64,000 nt of DNA from Mediterraneibacter massiliensis (GCF_001487105.1 NZ_LN912999.1:124001-188000); one strand, 5' to 3'; shown: positions 54,630-63,823, numbered from the stretch's first letter. A program made the numbers and translations. Notes: generated from the letters alone by a model not told the origin.

Positions 54630-56792
54630 GTGGAAGAATATACAAAAGGAAGAGTAACTATTCCGACAGATGTGGACGTGGTGGAAGAGACACTGGAATT
54701 AATTGAAAAATGGGGAGCGGATGCGATCAGGGACTGCGATGGAACAGATTACCCGGAGGCCTTAAAACATGTGGAGGCCAAAGTATATTCGACTTACTAC
54801 ACGACACGCAAGGATAATGAGTGGGCAAAGAAGAATCTAGACGAGATACAGCAGATGTATATAATGACTCCGTTCTATACTGCTGTGGGAAGTAAGCTGT
54901 CCGTTCATCTAATGGACCATCTGTATCCGGATATGCTAAAGGTAAATGACAGAGACGATATAACGAGATGGTGGGAGATAATCGATCGTACAGAAGGAGT
55001 GACAGTTCCAGCGTCTCAATGGAGTTATGATGCAGAAAGCGGAGATGTAACCATCCATAATACAAAAGAATTTCATGAGTATACAGTAAGTTTTTTGGCA
55101 TACATTATGTGGGATCCGGTACATATGTACAATGCAGTGACAAATGGCTGGAGCAACTTTGAAAAGCAGATTACCTTTGATGTACGTCAGCCGAAGACGC
55201 ATGCCTATTCTATGAAACGATTGCGCAGATATTTGAAAGATAATGCTCATGTGGATGTCATTCGTTTTACAACGTTTTTCCATCAGTTCACATTGATTTT
55301 TGATGAACTGGCGCGGGAGAAGTATGTGGACTGGTACGGATATTCGGCTTCTGTAAGCCCGTATATTTTAGAACAGTTTGAGCGGGAGGCTGGATATAAG
55401 TTTCGTCCGGAATTTATTATTGATCAGGGATATATGAATAATCCGTACAGGATCCCCTCGAAGGAATTCTTGGATTTCCAGGGTTTCCAGAGAAGAGAAG
55501 TGGCGAAACTGGTAAAAGAGATGGTAGATATCACCCATGAATATGGCAAAGAAGCCATGATGTTTTTAGGCGATCACTGGATTGGAACAGAGCCTTTTAT
55601 GGAGGAATTTAAACAGATTGGTCTGGATGCTGTCGTAGGGAGTGTGGGGAACGGCTCTACGCTACGTCTTATCAGTGACATAGAAGGGGTAAACTATGTG
55701 GAAGGCCGACTTCTCCCTTATTTCTTTCCGGATACCTTCTATGAAGGCGCAGATCCAGTCAAGGAGGCGAAGACGAATTGGGTGACGGCCAGACGTGCGA
55801 TTTTGAGAAAACCAATTGACCGGATAGGCTATGGGGGATATTTAAAGCTGGCGGTGAAATTTCCAGAGTTTATCAGTTATGTAGAGAGTGTGTGCCGGGA
55901 GTTTCGCACTCTTTATGAAAATATTAAAGGAGCGGAGCCGTATTGTGTCAAGAAAGTAGCAGTTTTGAATTGTTGGGGGAAAATGCGCGCCTGGGGTAAC
56001 CACATGGTACATCATGCTATTTACCACAAGCAGAATTATTCTTATGCGGGAATTATCGAGGCACTCAGCGGAGCGCCTTTCGATATAAGTTTTATAAGTT
56101 TTGATGATATCAGAAAAAAGCCGGGCATTCTGGATGAGATGGATGTGCTCCTCAATGTGGGAGACGCGGACACGGCGTATACGGGCGGAGAAAATTGGAC
56201 AGATGAGAAGATCCTATCTGCGGTGAAGCGATTCGTCTACAATGGCGGAGGTTTTATCGGAGTGGGAGAGCCGGCGGCTCATCAGTATGAAGGACACTTT
56301 TTTCAGCTTGCTACGATGATGGGAGTGGAAAAAGAGACAGGTTTTACCCTTAATGTAGATAAATATAATTGGAAAGAATATCCTCATTTTATTATAGAAG
56401 ACTATAAAGGCGAGATAGATTTTGGAGAGGGTAAGAAGAATATATATGCGTTGGATGGTACGAAGATCCTCGTACAGAGAGAAAAGGAAGTGCAGCTTGC
56501 TGTCAATGAATTTGGAAGCGGGCGCTGTGTCTATATCAGCGGACTGCCCTATAGTTCTGAGAACAGCCGCCTTTTGTACCGAGCGGTTCTATGGTCTGCG
56601 CATGGAGAAAAGGAATTGCACAAATGGTTCAGTTCTAATTATAATGTAGAAGTGCATGCCTATGTGAAAAATGGAAAATACTGTGTTGTCAACAATGCAT
56701 ATGAGCCACAGAGTACTATCGTATATAAAGGAGATGGAAGTAGTTTTAAATTGGATCTAGAGGCGACGGGAATTTACTGGTATGAAATCTGA
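54630..56792 (+). CDS. GH112 phosphorylase (galacto-N-biose/lacto-N-biose phosphorylase family)
   Basis: A 720-residue cytoplasmic phosphorylase that splits a beta-galactosyl disaccharide with phosphate into galactose 1-phosphate and the acceptor sugar. GRVTIPTDVDVVEETLELIEKWGADAIRDCDGT at the N-terminus, then the barrel with MFLGDHWIGTEPF (catalytic region) and VGSVGNGSTLRLISDI, then the glutamine-amidotransferase-like domain with DVLLNVGDADTAYTGG. The GTG at 54630 follows AAAGGGGAAAAC; the frame is open 14 codons further without a ribosome site. Substrate could be galacto-N-biose/lacto-N-biose or galactosyl-rhamnose; the neighbours favour a HexNAc sugar. Confidence 0.9.
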   Translation: MEEYTKGRVTIPTDVDVVEETLELIEKWGADAIRDCDGTDYPEALKHVEAKVYSTYYTTRKDNEWAKKNLDEIQQMYIMTPFYTAVGSKLSVHLMDHLYPDMLKVNDRDDITRWWEIIDRTEGVTVPASQWSYDAESGDVTIHNTKEFHEYTVSFLAYIMWDPVHMYNAVTNGWSNFEKQITFDVRQPKTHAYSMKRLRRYLKDNAHVDVIRFTTFFHQFTLIFDELAREKYVDWYGYSASVSPYILEQFEREAGYKFRPEFIIDQGYMNNPYRIPSKEFLDFQGFQRREVAKLVKEMVDITHEYGKEAMMFLGDHWIGTEPFMEEFKQIGLDAVVGSVGNGSTLRLISDIEGVNYVEGRLLPYFFPDTFYEGADPVKEAKTNWVTARRAILRKPIDRIGYGGYLKLAVKFPEFISYVESVCREFRTLYENIKGAEPYCVKKVAVLNCWGKMRAWGNHMVHHAIYHKQNYSYAGIIEALSGAPFDISFISFDDIRKKPGILDEMDVLLNVGDADTAYTGGENWTDEKILSAVKRFVYNGGGFIGVGEPAAHQYEGHFFQLATMMGVEKETGFTLNVDKYNWKEYPHFIIEDYKGEIDFGEGKKNIYALDGTKILVQREKEVQLAVNEFGSGRCVYISGLPYSSENSRLLYRAVLWSAHGEKELHKWFSSNYNVEVHAYVKNGKYCVVNNAYEPQSTIVYKGDGSSFKLDLEATGIYWYEI

Positions 56793-56815
56793 ACCAGAAA
56801 AAAATAGGCGGCAGA

Positions 56816-56860
56816 AAAAACGTATTGCTCAGGAGTAAGAACTCTTTGCAATACGTTTTT
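56816..56860. terminator. Bidirectional terminator between GH112 and AraC genes
   Basis: A 13-bp perfect stem (AAAAACGTATTGC / GCAATACGTTTTT) with a loop of about 19 bases, with A and T runs on either side. Serves both converging genes. Confidence 0.9.
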
Positions 56861-56866
56861 CATATA

Positions 56867-57715
56867 TTATCTGTCAGAAGTAGGAGCAGTCCAAGAGTGT
56901 AGATACCTGTATCTAAGAGGCGCGATTCCGTACTGATTGCGAAATGCCTGTGAAAAATATGTCTGTGAAGAAAAACCGGCGATAGAAGCAATATTAGAAA
57001 GAGAATGGTCTGTATCTTTTAACAGCATGCAGGCGGCGTCTAAACGTCTTAAATTTAGATACTGTATGGGAGGGATTCCTACATATTTTGTGAAAGAACG
57101 CGCTATATAGTATTTATTCATATGCGTAAGTCTCGCCAGCGTATTTAATGTAATGCGATCAGAATAGTGGGAGTCTAGGTACTGTTTTATGTAGGCGCAT
57201 TCTTTTGCGATATGTGTATTTTGGACCGGAAGAGGAACTAAATTTTGCAGACGGGTGATCTTGACAATGAGTATTTTCAATAAATGCTGGCAGATAGCGT
57301 CTGCCCCGTATTCATTTCGGCGTGCTTCACGCAGTATTTGAGAAAAGAGATCAGTGAATACGGCTTTGTTTTTAAGATGAAAAAAAATCTGTTCTGCCGT
57401 CTGCTCGCCCTTCTTAGTGAAAATAATACCGTCGATCCCCAGAACATAATACTCCAGGGGAGTATCCTTGAGCGACTGTTCGCTGTGTCCCACATAAGGC
57501 GGAATAATAATCAGATCACCGGACTTGATGGGATAGATACTGTCCTTAAATAAGAAATTTCCTTTTCCGTTTACGACTAAAAAAAGCTCTGTAAAGCCAT
57601 GCGTATGAAGTATACTGCCCCAATCAGAGTCGTCCTTAGAGAAAGAAACAGAGCGGAGACAGATTTGTGGTATTTGTATAGTTGTATTCTTTATGGAGTG
57701 ATATTGATAACTCAT
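56867..57715 (-). CDS. AraC-family regulator with cupin sensor domain
   Basis: A 282-residue regulator. The N-terminal cupin shows LHTHGFTELFLVVNGKGNF and GDLIIIPPYVGHSEQS. The C-terminal HTH pair has LARLTHMNKYYIARSFTKYVGIPPIQYLN and LSNIASIAGFSSQTYFSQAFRNQYGIAPLRY. It is divergent from the CUT1 importer operon and convergent with the phosphorylase gene, so it likely turns on one or both in the presence of the imported sugar. Similar in layout to the regulator at 14907, but the two differ in sequence. Confidence 0.9.
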   Translation of the reverse strand: MSYQYHSIKNTTIQIPQICLRSVSFSKDDSDWGSILHTHGFTELFLVVNGKGNFLFKDSIYPIKSGDLIIIPPYVGHSEQSLKDTPLEYYVLGIDGIIFTKKGEQTAEQIFFHLKNKAVFTDLFSQILREARRNEYGADAICQHLLKILIVKITRLQNLVPLPVQNTHIAKECAYIKQYLDSHYSDRITLNTLARLTHMNKYYIARSFTKYVGIPPIQYLNLRRLDAACMLLKDTDHSLSNIASIAGFSSQTYFSQAFRNQYGIAPLRYRYLHSWTAPTSDR

Positions 57716-57763
57716 AACCAGGCCTCCTGACTATTTATATGAAAAACCTCTGAAGATGGCTTT

Positions 57764-57840
57764 ATTATAGCCTTAACAAGGAAAAAAAATCAAGAAATCT
57801 AAAAATAAAAGAGCGAAAATACAAGGAATTACACTATAAT
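57764..57840. promoter_or_regulatory. Divergent promoters of the AraC gene and the CUT1 importer
   Basis: Minus strand: TTGATT (57788-57793) and TATAAT (57764-57769), spacer 18. Plus strand: TATAAT (57835-57840) without a good -35 box, followed by a leader of about 150 bases that contains further AT-rich repeats. As at fucI, the plus promoter looks activator-dependent. Confidence 0.55.
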
Positions 57841-57998
57841 TAAAGGTTTTTTGAGCGTTATAAGACGGATTAGACTGTAAAAAGTCAATATTTATAAAAA
57901 TAGAGGAAATATTCGAATAGAAAGATTACAGTGAAGAAGGTAAGATTAATATAACAAAACCCAAAATAACAAATCTAAGTAAAAGGAGGAAAATTGTT

Positions 57999-59258
57999 AT
58001 GAAAAAGAAAATAGTAAGTTTGTCTCTTATAACGACGCTGCTGGCTGCGTCAGTCCTAGGATGTGCATCAAAAGAAGGCGGCGGAAACGACAGCGATGGG
58101 AAATATAGCGGAGTTACTTTGAATTATTGGTCTATGTGGAATTCTTCGGAGCCGCAGGGAAAGGTGATTCAGGAGGCGGCAGACGCTTTTGCAGAAGAGA
58201 CGGGAGCAACGATCAATATTGAGTGGAAGGGAAGAGATATCAATACATTACTTTCCACGGCGCTGTCTTCCGAAGAGGAGATCGACATTTTTGAAGACAG
58301 CTACATGAATATTGCAAAGAATTATGCGGATTATTCCTATGATCTGACCGATATGGCTAAGGAGGCAGGATATGCGGAACAGAGTTTTGCGTGTTTCAAT
58401 GATAAGGTGATTGAATGGGCAGGGTTCCTGTGCGCTATTACAGAACAGCCGCAGGTTGGTGGTGTATGGTATAACAAAGATATCTTTGAAGACTGCGGAA
58501 TAAGCGAGACTCCGGCAACATGGGATGAATTTCTGGAGGTGTGCCAGATATTAGTTGATAACGGGTATCAGCCATTGGCATTAGATAGTGCATATGCAGA
58601 TTTTACCTATGGTTACCATTTGGATCGTATCATCGGACAAGATGTGATTAAAGATATGGCGATTAACGGCGGATGGAGTAAGCAAGAAGGTGTTGCACAG
58701 GCAGCGGATGATATTATTGACTTTGTAAAGAAGGGATATCTGGCAAAAGGAGCACCTGACGAATATCCGGCAAGTCAGAACAAGATGGGAACAGAACAGG
58801 ATATTGCAATGGTAGTGTGCGCGAATTATGTTACTTCAGAGGTGGCGACAAATACAGGCGCCGAATTAAAATGGGGAATGTTTAACTATCCAGAAGTAGA
58901 AGGTGGAGTGGATCCGGTAAACGCATTTGCCGGGGCGAATTCTATCGCGATTTCTTCTTACAGCGAAAACGAACAGGCAGCATTTGACTTTATTATGTTA
59001 TTGACATCTGGGAAATGGGACCAGAAGATGGCTGACACAGCTTCACAGATTCCAGCAGATCCGTCTAATACAGAGCCGGATACATTAAGCGGTTCTATTG
59101 AGACTCTAAAAGAGACAACTGCTCCGTTAGACTGGAATATGGGAATGAATGATAACTCTGATTTAAAAGCAAATTTTAAAGATACGATCATTAAACTGTA
59201 TGAAGGGAAATTTGCTACAGGTCAGGAGTTTGCAGAGGCTATGGATGCTCTCTATTAA
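57999..59258 (+). CDS. CUT1-type sugar-binding lipoprotein
   Basis: A 419-residue lipoprotein: signal peptide with lipobox SVLGC (Cys at about residue 22), then an SBP_bac_1 fold (LNYWSMWNSSEPQGKVIQEAADAFAEETGATINIEWKGRD, GVWYNKDIFEDCGISETPATWDEFLEVCQILVDNGYQPLAL, ANSIAISSYSENEQAAFDFIMLLTSG). Binds an oligosaccharide or disaccharide. Strong AAAGGAGGAAA site. Followed by a hairpin before the permease genes. With GH112 and the sulfatase in the same cluster, a mucin-type disaccharide is the likely ligand. Confidence 0.93.
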   Translation: MKKKIVSLSLITTLLAASVLGCASKEGGGNDSDGKYSGVTLNYWSMWNSSEPQGKVIQEAADAFAEETGATINIEWKGRDINTLLSTALSSEEEIDIFEDSYMNIAKNYADYSYDLTDMAKEAGYAEQSFACFNDKVIEWAGFLCAITEQPQVGGVWYNKDIFEDCGISETPATWDEFLEVCQILVDNGYQPLALDSAYADFTYGYHLDRIIGQDVIKDMAINGGWSKQEGVAQAADDIIDFVKKGYLAKGAPDEYPASQNKMGTEQDIAMVVCANYVTSEVATNTGAELKWGMFNYPEVEGGVDPVNAFAGANSIAISSYSENEQAAFDFIMLLTSGKWDQKMADTASQIPADPSNTEPDTLSGSIETLKETTAPLDWNMGMNDNSDLKANFKDTIIKLYEGKFATGQEFAEAMDALY

Positions 59259-59275
59259 AATATAGGTCAGATAAC

Positions 59276-59315
59276 AAAAGAGGCGGCATATCGTTGTGTA
59301 GGTCGCCTCTTTTTT
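59276..59315 (+). terminator. Intra-operon hairpin after the CUT1 binding protein
   Basis: A 10-bp perfect stem (AAAAGAGGCG / CGCCTCTTTT) with an 18-base loop and a T run. The permease gene starts only 18 bases later behind AAGGAGGG with no promoter, so read-through must occur. Confidence 0.85.
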
Positions 59316-59332
59316 AAGGAGGGTTTGGAAAG

Positions 59333-60226
59333 TTGAAGAAAAACAGGCGGATGATATTTGGTTTTATGCTGCCATGTGTGGTAAGCGTCCTGGCTATGTT
59401 TCTATATCCTACGATTAGAACGCTTGTAATGAGTTTTTTTAAAATAGAAGATATAGCGGACGAGGTGTCTACATGGAGTTTTTACGGAATCGAGAACTAT
59501 CTGAAGATTTTCGGAAGTTCAACCTGGCGTGTATCTATGTTGAATATGGGGAGGATATGGCTGTTCGGCGGAATCCTGACGCTGTCGATCGCCCTTTTAT
59601 TTGCAGTGATTCTCACAAGCGGAATTCGATACAAGAAATTTTTTCGGGCTGCGATTTATCTTCCGAACGTTATTAGTGCAGTCGCAATGGCAACCATGTG
59701 GATCCAATACATTTATAATCAGGATTATGGTATGCTGAACAGGCTTTTAAATTCTTTGGGTTTTGACGGTGTGAAATGGCTCGGTACGAACATGAAGTTC
59801 TGGGCGCTTTTGTTTGCGTTTATATTTGGCGCTATCGGTTATTATATGTTGATTTTTATAAGCGGTATTGAACGGATTCCGCAGGATCTTTTTGAGGCGG
59901 CGACAATAGACGGCGCAAATAAAATACAGCAGTTCAGTAAAATTACAATACCTCTTCTGCGTGGTATTATCAAGACGAATATCACATTTTGGACGGTGCA
60001 TACGATCACATTTTTCGTTTGGTCGAAAATGTTTTCTCCGATCGATACGGAAGCGACGACAATTGTTCCTGTTGTTTATCTGTATGATACAGCGTTCGGC
60101 GGTAAGAATACTGCGGTAAGAGACGCAGGAGCAGGTGCGGCGGTCGGTGTAGTTCTTGCTGTTTTAGTTCTTATCATTTATTTTATTATGAACAAATTGA
60201 TAAAAGAGGATGACTTGGAATTTTAA
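59333..60226 (+). CDS. Sugar ABC transporter permease (MalF-like)
   Basis: A 297-residue membrane protein with six helices. The EAA loop reads FEAATIDGANKIQQFSKITIPLLRG, the contact site for the ATPase. N-terminal FGFMLPCVVSVLAMFLYPTIRTLVMSF is the usual first helix of UgpA/MalF-type permeases. The start is TTG, 8 bases behind a full AAGGAGGG, one of the few TTG starts in the window. Partner of the next gene. Confidence 0.92.
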   Translation: MKKNRRMIFGFMLPCVVSVLAMFLYPTIRTLVMSFFKIEDIADEVSTWSFYGIENYLKIFGSSTWRVSMLNMGRIWLFGGILTLSIALLFAVILTSGIRYKKFFRAAIYLPNVISAVAMATMWIQYIYNQDYGMLNRLLNSLGFDGVKWLGTNMKFWALLFAFIFGAIGYYMLIFISGIERIPQDLFEAATIDGANKIQQFSKITIPLLRGIIKTNITFWTVHTITFFVWSKMFSPIDTEATTIVPVVYLYDTAFGGKNTAVRDAGAGAAVGVVLAVLVLIIYFIMNKLIKEDDLEF

Positions 60227-60276
60227 GGGACAGCATACAATCAGGGAAAATTGTTTTTATACCGATGGAGGGAATT

Positions 60277-61143
60277 ATGAGTAAAAAGAATAAATATAAA
60301 CAGAAAATAAACTGGAAAAGAGAATTGTCTCTTTTGCCGGGATACCTGATCGTAACTGTGTGGATCGTATTTACAGCGGCATTTTTGATTTGGATATTGG
60401 GAGCAAGTTTATCGACTTCTGCGGAAATATTTACCGGTTCCATTTTTAAGTTCGAGACAGGATTTCACTGGGAGAACTATAAAAGCGCATGGGAAACGCA
60501 GAACGTATCAGTATTTTTTTTGAACTCGTTACTGTACGCTGCAGTTGCCTGTGTGTTCGTTATATTGATATCGGCTCCGGCGGCATATGTATTGTCCAGA
60601 TACGAATTTGTGGGAAACAAAATGATTAAATCAGGGTTGATCATAGCAATGAGTATACCGGTTATTATGATCATTATGCCGCTTTTTGCTTTGGCTACAC
60701 AGTGGCAGATAAAAGGGCGGCTCTTGCTGATGTTGCTGTATATTTTCTTGAACGTGCCGTTTACGACGACCTATCTATTGAATTTCTTTGCCACGCTGTC
60801 AAAAACATATGAGGAAGCGGCGGCGATTGACGGATGCGCTCCGGTGAAAACCTTCTGGGTAATTATGCTCCCGTTGGTCCAGCCGGCGATCATCACGGTG
60901 ACGATTTTTAATTTCCTGTCTGTATGGAACGAGTTCTTTATTGCTTTGATCTTCGCAAGTACAGACAAGATGAAATCTGTTGGAGTAGGGCTTCTGCAGA
61001 TTGTAAATTCTATGAAGTATACGGGAAATTATGGAGGCCTGTTTGCTGCAGTGGTGATCGTATTTTTGCCTACTTTTATTTTATACATCCTATTATCAGA
61101 GAAGATTATATCTGGCGTTACAGGCGGAGGCGTAAAAGGCTGA
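60277..61143 (+). CDS. Sugar ABC transporter permease (MalG-like)
   Basis: A 288-residue membrane protein with six helices. Its EAA loop is YEEAAAIDGCAPVKTFWVIMLPLVQPA, followed by VWNEFFIALIFAS typical of the MalG/UgpE side. ATG at 60277 is behind GGAGGG; an ATG four codons upstream overlaps that site. No ATPase gene follows, so this importer must borrow a shared MsmK-like ATPase from elsewhere in the genome. It converges with the sulfatase gene with only 13 bases between stop codons. Confidence 0.92.
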   Translation: MSKKNKYKQKINWKRELSLLPGYLIVTVWIVFTAAFLIWILGASLSTSAEIFTGSIFKFETGFHWENYKSAWETQNVSVFFLNSLLYAAVACVFVILISAPAAYVLSRYEFVGNKMIKSGLIIAMSIPVIMIIMPLFALATQWQIKGRLLLMLLYIFLNVPFTTTYLLNFFATLSKTYEEAAAIDGCAPVKTFWVIMLPLVQPAIITVTIFNFLSVWNEFFIALIFASTDKMKSVGVGLLQIVNSMKYTGNYGGLFAAVVIVFLPTFILYILLSEKIISGVTGGGVKG

Positions 61144-61156
61144 TATTCTGATATGT

Positions 61157-62626
61157 TTATGCCGGGGACAGTGCGGAAGCTAAAGTCGGCAGATATTCTT
61201 TTCCTGGAATCAGACGTCCGTTTTCGACGAATCCTTCTGGGCGTTCTTTTAGGCAGTTGATCAAAAGGGTTCTTAAGTATTGGATCCTGTCCTGGTATAC
61301 GGGGTTGTGGATTTCATTGCATAGTTCATGGGGATCTTCTTTAAGATGGAAATATTGCTCTGTACCGGACTGCGTATACCAGATGTATTTATCGGTTTCG
61401 GTTACAATCCATTGGTTGGAATGTTCCCCATAGGAATGTTCTCCGTGGAGCCATGTGCGCAAAGGGGGTGCTTCTTTTGGGGATTGGGCAAGTGCAAGGA
61501 AACTTTTTCCATCTACGCTGTCTGGAATGTCTGTTTTTGCGATTTCTAGGAGAGTAGGCATGACATCCCGCAGTTCGAGTATGCTGCGGCATACACAAGA
61601 CTGCTTAATGCCCAGATCCACATTTTTCCCGGCAGAAAGAAATAGGGGGATATGGCAGCTTCCTTCATAGGGACGAGATTTACGGAACATATGGTGATCA
61701 CATAACTCTTCGCCATGATCGGAGGTAAAAAGAATAAGCGTGTCATCATAGAGTTCATGCTCGATGAGAGCAAGGATCAAACGCCCTATCTGGTGATCTA
61801 AATGGGTGATGCATGCATAATATCCGATTTGCGCCTGCCGTATCAATTCTGGATCTAGCGGTCCGGTTTTTGAATCGAATATTCTGCCAGTTTTCTCTAA
61901 TTCTTCTGTACTTTCCCATGTACCGATAAATGGAGGGCGAAGCGATTTGTTTTCATATAGATGAAAGTAGTGGGCGGGTGCATCAAACGGCGGGTGAGGA
62001 CGCAGATAAGAAGCCATCAGGAAGAATGGTTTGTTGGGGTCACGCCTTCTCAGAAAATCAATACTGCGATCAGTGACCCAGTTGGTAGGATGATATATTT
62101 CCTCACGCAGCCACGGACGGGAAAGGTAACTGTTACAATCCAGACCGGTTTCTGTAACATCTGCGGATACGCCAAGATTTTGTTTCAGCCAGTAGAAATA
62201 GTCATCTGCTATAAATTGTGATTCCTGGTAGGAGACGTTTGCATAACGTGCAGAATGGAGATATCCATCATGCAGCTCTACATTGTGGAAACCAAGATAG
62301 TTGCGGAGAGGATGGACATGCATTTTGCCAACACATTGGGTGTAATATCCAGCTGTAGAGAGTTCTCCGGCAAGAGAGTGTGTATATTGCCACGTTATAT
62401 TGTCTTCGTAACCGACACGTCCGTGATGACTTTGTTCCATTCCAGTATGAAGCGCGGCTCTAGCGGCAATGCAGCTTGGGCATGCACTGTATGCGTGATC
62501 AAAGACAATGCCTTTTGCAGCGAGGGTATCGAGGTAGGGGGTCTTTACATCAGGATGTCCGGCATATCCCAGGCAGTCGCCTCTAAGCTGATCGGTCATA
62601 ATGAAAAGAATATTAGGCTGTTTCAT
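61157..62626 (-). CDS. Cytoplasmic Cys-type sulfatase
   Basis: A 489-residue sulfatase of the alkaline-phosphatase superfamily, with no signal peptide. Metal residues begin IMTDQLRGDCLG. The formylglycine site is C52-I-A-A-R56 followed by AALHTG, fitting C/S-x-P/A-x-R with Ala in the Pro place. Later LFTSDHGEELCDHHMFRKSRPYEGS gives the second metal pair and catalytic Lys. It needs a maturase (anSME or FGE), not seen here. The ATG follows AAGGAGGAAAC. Its location suggests desulfation of an imported sulfated sugar, such as a 6-sulfated N-acetylhexosamine unit. Confidence 0.88.
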   Translation of the reverse strand: MKQPNILFIMTDQLRGDCLGYAGHPDVKTPYLDTLAAKGIVFDHAYSACPSCIAARAALHTGMEQSHHGRVGYEDNITWQYTHSLAGELSTAGYYTQCVGKMHVHPLRNYLGFHNVELHDGYLHSARYANVSYQESQFIADDYFYWLKQNLGVSADVTETGLDCNSYLSRPWLREEIYHPTNWVTDRSIDFLRRRDPNKPFFLMASYLRPHPPFDAPAHYFHLYENKSLRPPFIGTWESTEELEKTGRIFDSKTGPLDPELIRQAQIGYYACITHLDHQIGRLILALIEHELYDDTLILFTSDHGEELCDHHMFRKSRPYEGSCHIPLFLSAGKNVDLGIKQSCVCRSILELRDVMPTLLEIAKTDIPDSVDGKSFLALAQSPKEAPPLRTWLHGEHSYGEHSNQWIVTETDKYIWYTQSGTEQYFHLKEDPHELCNEIHNPVYQDRIQYLRTLLINCLKERPEGFVENGRLIPGKEYLPTLASALSPA

Positions 62627-62832
62627 TTTGTTTCCTCCTTGCTATATGTATTTTGTATCCTCTTATTGCCTTATGATGTACTAAAGCATGGGACAAAAGT
62701 ATCTCGTATTATATATCCAACATAATACAAGCAGAGATGAAAAGCAATGGAGAAATCGGTTATTGAAAAAACTGTCCATAAAAAAGTGGAAAAAGAAATC
62801 AAGAAAAAATGTAAAAGAAATGAGGTATGATC

Positions 62833-63726
62833 ATGAAAACATTCATTGGTGTGGATTTGGGCGGAACAAATGTAAGGGCGGCTGTCGTAAAGGAAGATGG
62901 TACGATCTTGTGTATGAACAAGGATGAAAGTCATCCTGAAAAGGGCGCCGAGGCGGTGATGAAAACAATGATTTCTTTAATTAAAGGTCTGGATGGATAT
63001 GAAAATTGCAAGGGGATTGGAATGGGGATTCCCGGTCCTATTGATACAGTTCATGGAAAAATCATCGTGTCTACGAATCTGCCGAAACTGATTGGGTTTC
63101 CAATTGTAGACTATATGAAGGACTATTTCCGCAAACCTGTTCGCATAGATAATGACGTGAAAGCAGCGGCGTTAGGAGAGGCGGTTTTAGGATCGGGGAA
63201 GGGATACCCTATTGTATATTATGTGACGATTTCTACAGGGATCGGCGGAGCGCTTGTGATCGACAGGAAAGTGGTAAGCGGTCAGAACGGACATGCGGGA
63301 GAAATCGGCAATATATGCATTGACCGAAACCGTAAAAAGTATAATATCTTAAATGTGGGAGCGGTGGAGAATGAGGCAAGCGGCACCGCGTTGACCCGGA
63401 AAGGGCGTGAACTTTTTTCAGATACGATTTTTGATGCCGGAGATGTATTTGAATTAGCTCGTGCAGGCAATGAGAGAGCGATAAAGCTTGTGGATGAGAT
63501 GGCCTATGATTTGGCAATGATGTTCTGCGCGGTAGGGCACGTGATCGATCCGCACGTGTTTGTAGTCGGCGGAGGTGTGATGAAAGGGAAGGATGTATTT
63601 TTTGAAAAAATGGAGAGATATTACCGAAGTATGATACATGAAGGGATGCAGAAAGTTGTATTTAAAGAAGCACTTTTGGAAGAACCAGGGATTGTAGGGG
63701 CGGCGATGCTTGTTAGAGAATTATGA
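62833..63726 (+). CDS. ROK-family sugar kinase lacking the zinc cysteines
   Basis: A 297-residue cytoplasmic kinase. ATP loop GVDLGGTNVRAAVV, sugar site GIGMGIPGPID and DNDVKAAALGEA (catalytic Asp), and GHAGEIGNICID. The ROK zinc motif C-x-C-G-x2-G-C, which should follow about 10-15 residues after GHAGE, is replaced by YNILNVGAVENEASG. The ATG at 62833 is 7 bases behind TGAGGT. Divergent from the sulfatase. Probably phosphorylates the N-acetylhexosamine or hexose freed by the GH112 phosphorylase; true glucokinase activity is an alternative. Confidence 0.88.
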   Translation: MKTFIGVDLGGTNVRAAVVKEDGTILCMNKDESHPEKGAEAVMKTMISLIKGLDGYENCKGIGMGIPGPIDTVHGKIIVSTNLPKLIGFPIVDYMKDYFRKPVRIDNDVKAAALGEAVLGSGKGYPIVYYVTISTGIGGALVIDRKVVSGQNGHAGEIGNICIDRNRKKYNILNVGAVENEASGTALTRKGRELFSDTIFDAGDVFELARAGNERAIKLVDEMAYDLAMMFCAVGHVIDPHVFVVGGGVMKGKDVFFEKMERYYRSMIHEGMQKVVFKEALLEEPGIVGAAMLVREL

Positions 63727-63794
63727 AGCAATGTGTCAAACAGTATAAAAAGGAGAACATTACATAAAAAGTAGTAAAAAAAGTAAAAATAGGG

Positions 63795-63823
63795 TTGACA
63801 GGTACGATGAGATGTGATAGTCT
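63795..63823 (+). promoter_or_regulatory. Upstream promoter (P1) of a probable rRNA operon
   Basis: A perfect TTGACA with a poor -10 box TAGTCT 17 bases downstream. The following 100 bases are purine-rich (GAGAACGC, GAAGAAAGCGG) and carry no gene, as in rrn leaders. Confidence 0.6.

Noticed and set aside
62747..62830. A 27-codon plus-strand frame (MEKSVIEKTVHKKVEK...) just before the ROK gene
   Set aside because: Lys-rich in AT-rich DNA and without a proper ribosome site; it could be a leader peptide but nothing supports it.
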